Shown piece by piece: positions 55,316 through 64,000 of a stretch of 64,000 nucleotides of DNA. The notes below the pieces were generated by a model. The model was not told the origin of the DNA. It did not search any database and saw only the letters and a program-made list of their open reading frames with translations. A program made the translations under genes and the position numbers. Source of the stretch: Takakia lepidozioides. Its lineage: Eukaryota; Streptophyta; Takakiopsida; Takakiales; Takakiaceae. Each line of letters begins with the position of its first letter. The stretch's first letter is position 1. Location: assembly GCA_030704615.1 (NCBI GenBank), contig CM060731.1, forward strand, positions 86,408,756-86,472,755, read 5' to 3'.

Positions 55316-57724
55316 TCAACGTTCCTTCCGCTTGTGAGGTCGCCCTTCAAAAGCTGCAACCGCCTCAGATGCGTTTCCCATTTCTGAGGCACGCACCCAA
55401 GATGCCTTCACATGATGATAGCCCTTCCATTTCACGAGATATTCCGTTTCTCGATTCTTGAACCTCCTCGACTTAAGCACTGCCTCCACCTCGTACTCAG
55501 GTTCATTTTCATGATCCAACAGCACAGGTGGCGGACGCAACACTTGATGCCGATTCGGACGCGCTTCATCTTTGAAGTAAGGCTTCAAAAGGGAGATGTG
55601 GAATACCGGGTGCACCTTGCTGTTTGCCGGCAGCTCCAATTCATACACGTCCTCATTTATAACCTTCCGGATGCGAAAGGGTCCTGCATACGGAGGTACG
55701 AACTTCGGACTCACTTCCGGAGGTAGTCGGAAATCTTGATGTTCAACCAGACCTCCATGCCTGCCTCAAACTTAACTTCCCTCCGCTTCCGATTTGCCTG
55801 CCGTTCATACTGTTTCCTAGCTTTGGCAATGTTGTACTTTGCGAGCTTCAACAAACGCTCGCGTTCTTCCAGTACCGCCGCTGCTGCCAGTTCCTCAACA
55901 TCCTAGGCGGCCCAACTTGTCGGCACCAGAGGTGCTTTTCCATAGACCAATACGAAAGGGGAAACTCCCGTTGCGGAGTGTTTTGTGTTATTATAACAGA
56001 ACTATGTCGCGTCCAAGTGCGCTCCACCCTGTCTGATTGGTCTGTCGACACGTAATTCCGCAAGATCTGCTTCACCACGGAATTCACTCTTTCCGTTTGG
56101 CCATCCATCGTAGGTCGGAAGGCGGTGCTCATCTTGAGTCTCGTCTCTATCTTCTTCCAAAGTGCCCTCCAAAATTTACTCGTAAACTTTGGATCGCGGT
56201 CCGAGACAATATCCTTCGGGAGTCCATGATGCTTGAAGACGTGGGCAAAGTAAAGTCGCCCCGTCTCCTGCGCCGTTGCCGTCTCCTTGGTGGGGATGAA
56301 ATGGCCCATTTTACTGAACCTATCCACTACCACCATGATCGCATCGAATCTTTTTGACAGCGGCATAGCAGTCATGAAATCCATCGAGACACTTTCCCAA
56401 GACCCCTCTGGAATCCGTAAGGGTTGTAACAGCCCCGCTTGCTTTTTGTTCTCGCTCCGGTTTTGTTGGCATGTGGTGCATGTCTTGACATACTCCTCGG
56501 CCTCCTCCCTCAGTTTGGGCCAGAAATACTCTTTCTTCAAGAGTGCCGCGGTGCGCTTGGCTCCGCCGTGGCCCGCAAGTGGACCATCATGGCATTCTCT
56601 CAAGAGACTATCTCTGATCCCTCCTTTCGGCACGTAGAGACGCTTTTGCTTATACCGGAGCAGTCCATTTTGCAAGTGAAACTGCGATTTAACCCCCATC
56701 CTCAAGTCCCGCATCACGGACTTCGCCATCTTATCCTTCCGGTAAGCCTTCCGGATCTTCCTTTGGAGCGCCGTCTCACCCTTGTACACCAACATGAGTT
56801 GCTGCTTTCTACTTAAAGCATCAGCCACCGCATTGTCCCGTCCCGGTTTGTACTGGATATCCACGTCGAACACCGCCAAAGTATCTTGCCACCTACGTTG
56901 TTTTGGGGACAACTTAGGCTGCGTGGTAAAATACTTCACCGTGACATTGTCCGTGAACACCTTCACCGGGTTGGAACCAACATAGTGGCGCCAAAGCTCA
57001 AGGCAATGCACCACCGCCTTCATTTCTTTCTCATGCGTAGGCCACCATCGCTCCACTTTATTCAATTTCTTACTTTCGTAAGCCACTGGACGTCCATCCT
57101 GCATAAGTACACCCCCTATTGCAAAGTCCGACGCATCTGTATGAATCTCAAATGGACGGTCGAACTCCGGGATTTTGAGGACTAGAGCTTCCGCCATCCG
57201 TTGCTTCAACTCGGCAAAAGCTTGGCCACAAAAAGTGTTCCATACCCAGACTTTGGATTTACACAGAAGGTCTGACAGCGGCCCCGCGATCTTGGCGAAA
57301 TTTCTCACATACTTCCGGTAATAGGAGGCGAGTCCTAGGAAGGATCGCACTCCCAGGACCGAAGTCGGAGGCTCCCTGTCCAAGATTGCTCTCACCTTTC
57401 TGTCATCCATTTTGATCACATCCTGTGTAATCACATGCCCCAGAAACTCCACTTTTGTGACCCCAAATTTGCACTTTGAAGCTTTGGCATACAGCTTCCC
57501 TTCCCGCAATTTCTGGAACACCCTTTTGAGGTGCTCCAGGTGCTCCTCGTTTGTTTTTGAGTATACCAACATGTCGTCGATGTACACGATCACACAGTCA
57601 TACAGCCACTCCTGGAAAAGGCTGTTCATCAGCGTGCTAAAGGTCGCGGGTGCATTGGTGAGCCCAAAATGCATCACCAAGAACTCATATGAACCAAACC
57701 TTGTCCTGCACACGGTCTTCTCCT
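55316..57724 (-). pseudogene. Ty3/gypsy 1 pol, 3' part, with chromodomain
   Basis: Frame 57713-55848 (621 codons) starts inside reverse transcriptase (RTRFGSYEFLVMHFGLTNAP, VIVYIDDMLVYS), continues through RNase H (FEIHTDASDFAIGGVLM), the integrase zinc finger (GHGGAKRTAALLKKEYFWPK, CTTCQQNR) and the DDE core (SVSMDFMTAMP, VSDRDPKFTS, GQTERVN). After a frame shift, frame 55714-55316 gives LLKPYFKD and a chromodomain (EYEVEAVLKSRRFKNRETEY, LVKWKGYHHVKASWV). Chromodomains guide such elements to marked chromatin. The reading frame begins exactly where the plus-strand half at 58930-60707 ends, so this is the second half of one element. Confidence 0.93.
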
Positions 57725-58080
57725 TGTCAAGTTAAATAAACACAGTGTGAAACTAACTAGAATAAAACTAGTTATTTGTATTTAACACTTGGATTTAGTT
57801 CAAGTGTTAAGTCAAGTGTCAAGTTTGAGCTTGACACCTGAACTATCTTATCTTCACGAGAGCGTCAGTCGCGCAGCTCATCTCTCTCGAGTTGAGCCTG
57901 CGCGACCGAGCTCCTTCATCGCTTCAGGACTAAGTGTGCTTATGATGGGAGTATAGGTTGTTGTGGGGTGGAGTCCCCATAGCTTGGGGTGCCCCTGGCT
58001 CGACTTCTATTTTAAAGAGTGATAGCGATGGATTCATGTTGTTTCTGGTGTGAACAGTGTGTCTCTATGCTTGTTTATCA
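57725..58080 (+). repeat. Inverted LTR copy, left (partner 60794-61150)
   Basis: TGTCAAGTTAAATAAACACAG to TTGTTTATCA matches the reverse complement of 60794-61150 with few differences. Its left side is TCCT (57721-57724), which is the reverse of AGGA at 60704-60707, the target-site duplication of the LTR at 60708. Confidence 0.93.
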
Positions 58081-58929
58081 CTCGAGAGAGATGACCGTTA
58101 TCTAGTGTGCTGGTGCTAAGCTAGATACAATGTTTGTTTTAGCATTATTATAATATATATCTTGGGGCGGGAGTCCATCTGGCCCTGCTGTTTCCATGGG
58201 CTGTGCGCGCAGATTTAGTTGTCGTCTCTCCTCGTGAGTTTGAAAACCAAGAGGTGTGGAGGTTGAAGACGTTGATAGTTGGCTTCCCTACTCTCTTTCA
58301 CTTGGACGGAGGGAGACGAGACTTGTGTAAGCTTTGGATTCGGACCCAAAACAGTCGGAAGTGGCTGGATCACGAAGTGCAAACAGTTTGGGGTGGCGTC
58401 ATCCCTGGTTGTGGTGGCTTCCTCTGGTGGAGGTGCTGCTGCTGCACCTGCCGGAGAAAAGGAGAAAATGTGCAGGAGTGTCGAGACTAAGTATGCAGAC
58501 ATAGGCAGTGAAATGAGAGGCCTGGCAGAGTGGATTGAGAGTTGGTTGCAATCTCCTTAGTGAAAGAAAATTTAATTTGCCGTGGAGACACAAGATGGTG
58601 GAGGTGGCATGGCGATGTCTGTGAGCTCGGTGTTGGCAGAGTGTGGAGCGTTGTGCTTCATCTCTGTCGGACGTTGTGTCCTCTTTGCTGATGCAGCTTT
58701 GACGATGGAGACTCAAGTGTCTGGCAATCCATTTCTTCTCGCTTGCACTTCCTGCGTTTCCTCTTTGCGATTGCGCGTTCTATGATGGAATGGCGGAGAA
58801 GGTGATGTAAGAGAAGTGTGGAGGTGTGGGGCTCGGGGGCAGCAAGGGAGTGAATGCTAATTGGATGGAGGCAGTCACAAGAAGGAAGCGCGGTAGAGTG
58901 CCAATCGGAAGGCACTCAACACCTGGCTC
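58081..58929. other. Leader region of gypsy 1
   Basis: Apart from the 93-codon frame at 58279-58560, no coding similarity. This stretch lies between the inversion edge and the gag of gypsy 1 and should hold its 5' LTR or leader. No primer-binding site was recognised. Confidence 0.4.
58279..58560 (+). CDS. Short open frame upstream of gypsy 1 gag
   Basis: A 93-codon frame, MASLLSFTWTEGDE..., with a Gly/Ala-rich middle and a helical, acidic C-terminus (VETKYADIGSEMRGLAEWIE). Position suggests the N-terminal part of gag, which is often helical, but I recognise no domain. The overlapping minus frames are no better. Confidence 0.3.
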   Translation: MASLLSFTWTEGDETCVSFGFGPKTVGSGWITKCKQFGVASSLVVVASSGGGAAAAPAGEKEKMCRSVETKYADIGSEMRGLAEWIESWLQSP

Positions 58930-60707
58930 TTGGAGCTAGAGCAGTACTTCCGGGCGGCCAAGTTGAGTGACGAGGATCGGGTGGAAGTGGCTCCCACCTA
59001 TTTGAGGGGCTATGCTCAACATTGGTGGCAGAAACGCCTTCACGACCGAGGTCCAAACCCGGAAACCTTGAATTGGAGTGGGTTCAAGGAACTGATGAAG
59101 AGACAGTTTGTGCCCTCAACGCGTCCTGGCTCGCCCGGGACAAGATGAGGAATTTGAAGCAAACGAATGACATTCGGGGATATGTTCAGGCTTTCAATGT
59201 GCTATTGCTCAAAGTCGTGGACATGGCAGAACCAGAAATGGTCTTCAACTTTGTGGCGGGACTGGCCCCATGGGCCAAGCGGAAGTTGGAGGAAAAGCCA
59301 CCTAAGACCTTGAATGAGGCAATTGAGAGGGCTGAATGCTTCTCGGATGTCCCTAGGGGCGAAAGACAAGGCCGTACGGAGTTGAACCACAAGAAGACCC
59401 GGCGGGAAGGTGACTCCTTTCGACCGGAAAAGAAGTGGGATAGGCCACGCGGCGACAATGGCACGTGGAAATCGAAGGGAGGGCCTTCACATGCCAAGAC
59501 GACACCCGGTGCTCCGAAAGGAAAATCAGATGCGACGCCTTATTGCGGACAAAAGGCGACCTACGATGGAGTGTGCTTTAATTGCGGGGAGCCCGGGCAC
59601 ATGGCTAAGAAGTGCGCAAAGCCCCGAAAATTGAACATGACTCGGGCGACCACATAGTTGTCGGAAGATTCCATCAGCCGCTTGGTGGAAGCGGTGGTCG
59701 CCAAGACTTGCAAGGTAGGCAACTACTCTTGTGAGTTGTATCAGGAAACTGGCGCCCTACGTAAAGGGAGTCAGTTATTGTTCATGGATGGGATAATTTC
59801 TGGAACTAACGTGTCGTTGTTGGTGGACACAGGAGCATCGCACTCCTTCCTGACACCGGCAACGGCACGAAAGTTGGGGCTCCCGACAAGTGACGTGGGG
59901 GCCTCTATTGAGGTGCGTTCTGCCAAAGGAGAACCACAATTGGCGACGAGGTTGGCGTTCAATGTTCTTCTTCAACTGGGGAGTTGGGAGGGACGTGAGA
60001 ACTTCACCATTTGCGAGATCGATGGAGTGGATCTCATTTTGGCGATGACCTTTTTGAGCAAATCCGGAGTGGTCATAGATGGCCGCAAGAGAGTAGTCAC
60101 GCTGTCATGTGGGAATGGTGGCGAAGTTTTACGAGTGTCAGAAACACCCAAACCCGTGGGAGGGCGAATAAACCTTCTGTCAGCAAGAGAGTGGGCCGTA
60201 GAGGAGCCACACGAACCCCAGTTTTTGCTTTACGTAAGACAAGTGAAAGGATAAGGCGATGGGGAGCTGAGCCCAGATTGGATCAAGGGGATCTTGGAGA
60301 AATACCAGAATGTGATGCCGGAGGATTTACCAAGTGGCTTGCCACCGCGAAGGGGAGTTGACCACAAGATTGAGGTGATACCGGGATCGGAGCCGCCTGC
60401 CAAGGCGCCCTACCGGTCGCCACAGAGAGTTGGTCGAGCTGAAGACTCAGCTCAAGGATCTAATGTCAAAGGGGTATATCCGGCCGAGTAAGTCACCTTA
60501 CGGAGCCCCGGTGCTATTCGCAGACAATGATGGGACGCTGCGGATGTGTGTCGATTACAGGGCTCTGAATAAGGTGACTATAAAAAACCGGTACCCTTTG
60601 CCAAGGATCGACGACCTTTTCGATCGGTTGGCAAGAGCGAAGTATTTCAACCGGATCGATTTGCGCTCCGACTATCATCAAATTCGAGTGGCGGAAGGAG
60701 ATGAGGA
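58930..60707 (+). pseudogene. Ty3/gypsy 1 gag, protease and start of reverse transcriptase
   Basis: Gag: PTYLRGYAQHWWQKRLHDRG in one frame (58930-59148), then VVDMAEPEMVFNFVAGLAPW in another (from 59022), ending with a CCHC knuckle, CFNCGEPGHMAKKC. A TAG at 59655 separates gag from the protease in the same frame (LLVDTGASHSFLTPATA, the DTG catalytic motif). A TAA at 60252 interrupts again, still in frame; the frame then changes near 60430, and the RT begins: [60 protein letters not shown]. At 60707 it is cut by an LTR. The next RT residues are found at 57720 on the other strand. Confidence 0.93.
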
Positions 60708-61150
60708 TGTCGTGCGCATATATATCGCTACACAACTACATCGCTGTCCAAACCACACCACACATATATGCACAATAAAGTAGTCTGCCACAATGATAAA
60801 CAAGCATAGAGATACACTGTTCACACCAGAAACAACATGAATCCATCGCTATCACTCTTTAAAATAGAAGTCGAGCCAGGGGCACCCCAAGGTATGGGGA
60901 CTCCACCCCACGACAACCTATACTCCCATCATAAGCACACTCAGTCCTGAAGCGATGAAGGAGCTCGGTCGCGCAAGCTCAACTCGAGAGAGATGAGCTG
61001 CACGACTGACGCTCTCGTGAAGATAAGATAGTTCAGGTGTCAAGCTCAAAACTTGACACATGGCTTAACACTTGAACTAAATCCAAGTGTTAAATACAAA
61101 TAACTAGTTTTATTCTAGTTAGTTTCACACTGTGTTTATTTAACTTGACA
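60708..61150 (+). repeat. 443-bp solo-type LTR inserted in gypsy 1
   Basis: Starts TGTCGTGCGC and ends AACTTGACA (TG...CA). On the left it is preceded by the RT codons and AGGA (60704-60707). The same AGGA, then GAAGACCGTG, flanks the inverted copy at 57724 read on the minus strand. The first 85 bp (60708-60792) are repeated at 61153-61237. Confidence 0.85.
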
Positions 61151-61152
61151 GC

Positions 61153-61237
61153 TGTCGTGCGCATACATATCGCTACACAACTACATCGTTGTCCAAACCA
61201 CACCACACATATATGCACAATAAAGTAGTCTGCCACA
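61153..61237 (-). repeat. 85-bp repeat, end of gypsy 2 LTR
   Basis: Near-identical to 60708-60792, same length. On the minus strand it starts TGTGGCAGAC directly after a purine tract AGCTAGGGGGGCGAT, so it is positioned as the start of the 3' LTR of gypsy 2. Whether that LTR is 85 bp or runs on through the 443-bp block to 60708 is open. Confidence 0.8.
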
Positions 61238-61497
61238 ATCGCCCCCCTAGCTGGTAGATAGGTCCTTTTACCTCCAGATAGCTACAAGATGTAATAGCCA
61301 CAGCCGTACTAAGTCCTCTATCACTGTCCCTATTGTACTCAAACTCTATAGACCAAGAGGCCGGGTACAAGAGTAGCCCCATCGTTAGTCGCCGTCTTGC
61401 AATCTGTGAACTTGAGCCAAGATCTCGTGTGTTCAAGGTCTCCTAGTAGCTTGGCCTTGCATTTCTTGTTAGCCTTCCATGGTTGTATCCACTCCCA
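61238..61497 (-). other. 3' untranslated region and polypurine tract of gypsy 2
   Basis: Between the polyprotein stop (61498-61500) and the LTR. The polypurine tract AGCTAGGGGGG lies at about 61240-61252 read on the minus strand. Confidence 0.7.
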
Positions 61498-64000
61498 CTA
61501 TCCAATGCAATGTGGACATAACCAATCCCCATTCGGAACCATCTCAAGAGGTGGTGTCAAGCATCCCATATGCCAACCTCTAGAGCATCGATCACACACC
61601 AGCATGGTGGCTGGCCCTCTAGCAGACCCACACAACATGCACCTCAAACCTGCAGATACCACTGCCAGGTTTGGGTCAATCCTGCCATCGACATTTGGAA
61701 GGTGACATGGCGCACAATTACGCACATGGTCCTTCCAAGTTATGCCATCCCGACCCTCCAAGACCAAGACGCCTGAGGGCAAGACCTCTCGAACCCTCAA
61801 AATAACACGTCCTGCAGTCACATCCAAGGTCGTAGGAGCAGTCTGCTGCAGATAGACATAGTCACCAGGGTTGAATCTCCGAACCCCAGGACGATAGCCC
61901 CCACCACGTATGGTAGCATACCTCAACGTATCACGGTGTTGTGCAATGGCAAGGTTCTCGAAAGCCATGGGCATGACTTTCTTGAACAACTCTGCACGCT
62001 GCTCACATGCACGTGCCCACACGTCCGGATCGTCAAGATTAAGAACTGTAGCAGCTTCTCTGCGAATGGATGTAGGCAAATCCGGCTCTCGGCCAAAGAG
62101 AAGAAAGTATGGTGAGAAGGAGGCAAGTGATGCTTGCTTGCTGAACCTGTAGCCCATGGCTAACCAGGGTAACTGAAGGTCCCAATCTCCTAGGTGTCCC
62201 TTCTGCAAGCCATACTTGCGCAAATCCCTCTTTACTGTCTGAACAACTCTCTCTGCCAAGCCATCGGCCTCAGCATGATCCCGAGAAGTGGTGCGGTGGT
62301 CTATCAAGGCTTTGTCACACAAAGCCTGAAACTCCCCCAAGAAATCTCTCCCTTGGTCCGTGAGTACCTCAGCTGGAGCACCGAATCGGCTAAGCACACA
62401 ATCCAAGAATGCATACGCAGCTCCCTCACTAGCCTTATCAGGCAATGGAACCAACTCAATCCATTTGGAGAAGTGCTCCACCATCACCAACACGTACTTG
62501 TTGTGACGCATGGTCAGTGGCAACGGCCCTGCGAAGTCAAGACTCCACCTGTAGCCCAATCCCATGATCGGAAGAGGGTGCAATTGTGGAGTAGGGGCGT
62601 TGAATGAAGCACGCACCCTGTCACACACCATGCACCTAGCCACAAATTGTTGCACCTCTGTGTGCATACCACGCCACCAATACTGCCCCTGTAGTAGGCT
62701 ATGGGTGCATCGCACCCCAAAATGCCCCAACACCTCGTGGGCATGCCGCACTAACCGTGCCCGCTGTGTTGGGTGAGGCACAATCCTCACTCGACCATCC
62801 TCCCACACTTGGAGTAGGTGTGTCCCCTCCCACTTGAACCTCATGGCTCGTTGTAGGATCCGATCCCTCTCCTTGGCAGTCACAGTGGCTGCAGTGTCTC
62901 CAGTGCTGAGGTAGTCCAACACAACTGAATCCTCATGTATATCTTTGGCGCCACCTTGCTCATTGCTGGCCTCAGGGTCCTCAGACACTTGATCTACAGT
63001 CATCCCTGTTGTAGGTCCAACCTGGCCTCCCATTGCCAAGATACACAGAAATGCAGATGCATGCCATCCGGGCACCATCTCCTCGTCCGTCTCACCATGC
63101 CACCGAGCTCCAGTGTCATCCTGCTGGCTCGTGCATGGATTGCGACTCAACCCATCTGCATTGCGATTGACCAAACCCGGCATCAAAGATCTCCTCTGGT
63201 GTCGGCATGGCATACCTATCGGACTTGGTCTGACGATTTACAGGCCGGTAATCACCGCACATACGTCTCTCCGTCCAATTGCCATAGACATCCTTCTTGG
63301 CTGGCATCACTGTGGCTGAAGCATACTCTCTACCAGAGAGCTCCACCAAACCTGCCTCCCAAAGATCCTGAGTTCTCATCTGAATCAAGGACCTCTCCAT
63401 GTCATTGTATCTATAGGGTCTCCGAAAGATTGGCGTGTCAGTAGCCAATTCAATGCGAATCTCTTGACCCTTCAGTGCTCCCAAGTCCTTCAAACTGAAG
63501 GCAAAGCAATTCCTGTAAGCCCTCAGGAACCGCCGCATACGTCGTCTCTCTCCTCCGGTGACAATGGGTCCAATGTCAGGCTCCCAATTGTCCTCCGTAA
63601 CTGCAACCTTAAGTCCAGTGGGCTTAGAGGTAGAGGACGCGTCCCGTGGTTGCTATGCTGCAACCTCTTGAGCAGTACTCCCTTCCTGCTCAGTCAATGA
63701 CAAGGCCTCATCCTGCCCCATCATCTCATCATTGAGAACCTCCTCAACCCGAGAAGAATCCCCAACCTCATCCATCACAGCTGCCTTGGCTGCCAACTCC
63801 CTCTGGACCTCGAGCACCTCCCACGTGTGCCATGGATGTCTACACCCCGTGGTCCTCACCGGCTCGCCCCCACTCGCTGCCTGTACCGTCTCGGTAGGCA
63901 GAGAGACCGTCAAGGGAAGTGCACTCCGCACTCTACGTTGCTCAGCCATAGCCAAGCTGATAATCCAGGTCAAGCAATTGAGATCCATTGCTTGCCCCAA
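61498..64000 (-). mobile_element. Ty3/gypsy 2 pol, integrase with PHD finger, RT core deleted
   Basis: The upstream frame (64000-63653) has ALPLTVSLPTETVQAASGGE and no recognised domain. A frame read down from about 63650 gives DNWEPDIGPIVTGGERRRMR, FLRAYRNCFAFSLKDLGALK, then the start of RT (CGDYRPVNRQTKSDRYAMPT) and stops being RT at PEEIFDA near 63181. In the next frame the sequence resumes at GLVNRNADGLSRNP, the end of RNase H, so the RT core is missing. Integrase follows: HEVLGHFGVRCTHSLLQG, CMVCDRVR, DFAGPLPLTM, LTDQGRDFLGEF, DGLAERVVQTVKRDL. After the region that in chromoviruses has a chromodomain, it ends with a PHD finger (61501-61640), C4HC3 with CMLCGSARG, VCDRCSRGWHMGC and DWLCPHC, then a stop. 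The element continues beyond the window. Confidence 0.9.

Overview
This is nuclear DNA of a land plant. The evidence is pentatricopeptide-repeat (PPR) proteins of the PLS/E/DYW class, a C2H2 finger of the plant QALGGH type beside an AP2/ERF domain, CACTA transposons with TNP2/DUF4218/DUF4216 modules, chromodomain Ty3/gypsy and Ty1/copia elements, a tRNA-derived SINE, and degenerate CCCTAAA telomere-like tracts. The many decayed DYW-type PPR copies and the unusual retroelement architectures would suit a fern, lycophyte or bryophyte better than a flowering plant, but the sequence does not settle this. Most of the window is transposon debris; one clearly intact host-type gene stands out.

Layout. 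1-2117: tandem PPR pseudogene (+). 3347-7481: CACTA TNP2 transposase (-), broken. 9590-10706: LINE fragment (-). 11.1-13.5 kb: unrecognised minus-strand reading frames, one with a plant-transposon-like domain. 14.2-17.1 kb: spliced transposon accessory gene (+), Transposase_24-like with a DUF8039-like end. 18.2-24.7 kb: two inverted copies of a PPR-DYW pseudogene bracketing an AT-rich block. That block holds a decayed gene with methyltransferase-like features and a regular 53-bp-period array of palindromes. 25.1-39.4 kb: three copies of a unit pairing a SET-domain gene with a TNP2 gene. Copy A is on +; copy B is on - and ends in a CACTA terminus at 29575; copy C is a recent 1.9-kb duplicate of A. 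39.4-45.6 kb: exon-like segments of an unrecognised plus-strand gene. 47.5-48.0 kb: complete SINE with target-site duplication. 48.9-51.2 kb: intronless C2H2-AP2 gene preceded by a tandemly duplicated 180-bp block. 51.4-53.7 kb: copia 3' end (-) and a retrotransposon gag (+). 55.3-61.2 kb: a chromodomain gypsy element split by an LTR insertion and then by an inversion. 61.2-64.0 kb: a second gypsy element (-) whose integrase ends in a PHD finger and whose reverse transcriptase core is deleted.

How the parts relate. Few genes here work together in a host pathway. The PPR-DYW relics derive from organelle RNA-editing factors. The C2H2-AP2 gene is a probable transcription factor. Three mobile-element proteins carry chromatin-related modules: SET with CACTA, a chromodomain on gypsy 1 and a PHD finger on gypsy 2. 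The strongest candidates for something new are the SET-TNP2 pairing, the 53-bp palindrome array, the C2H2-AP2 architecture and the PHD-tailed integrase.
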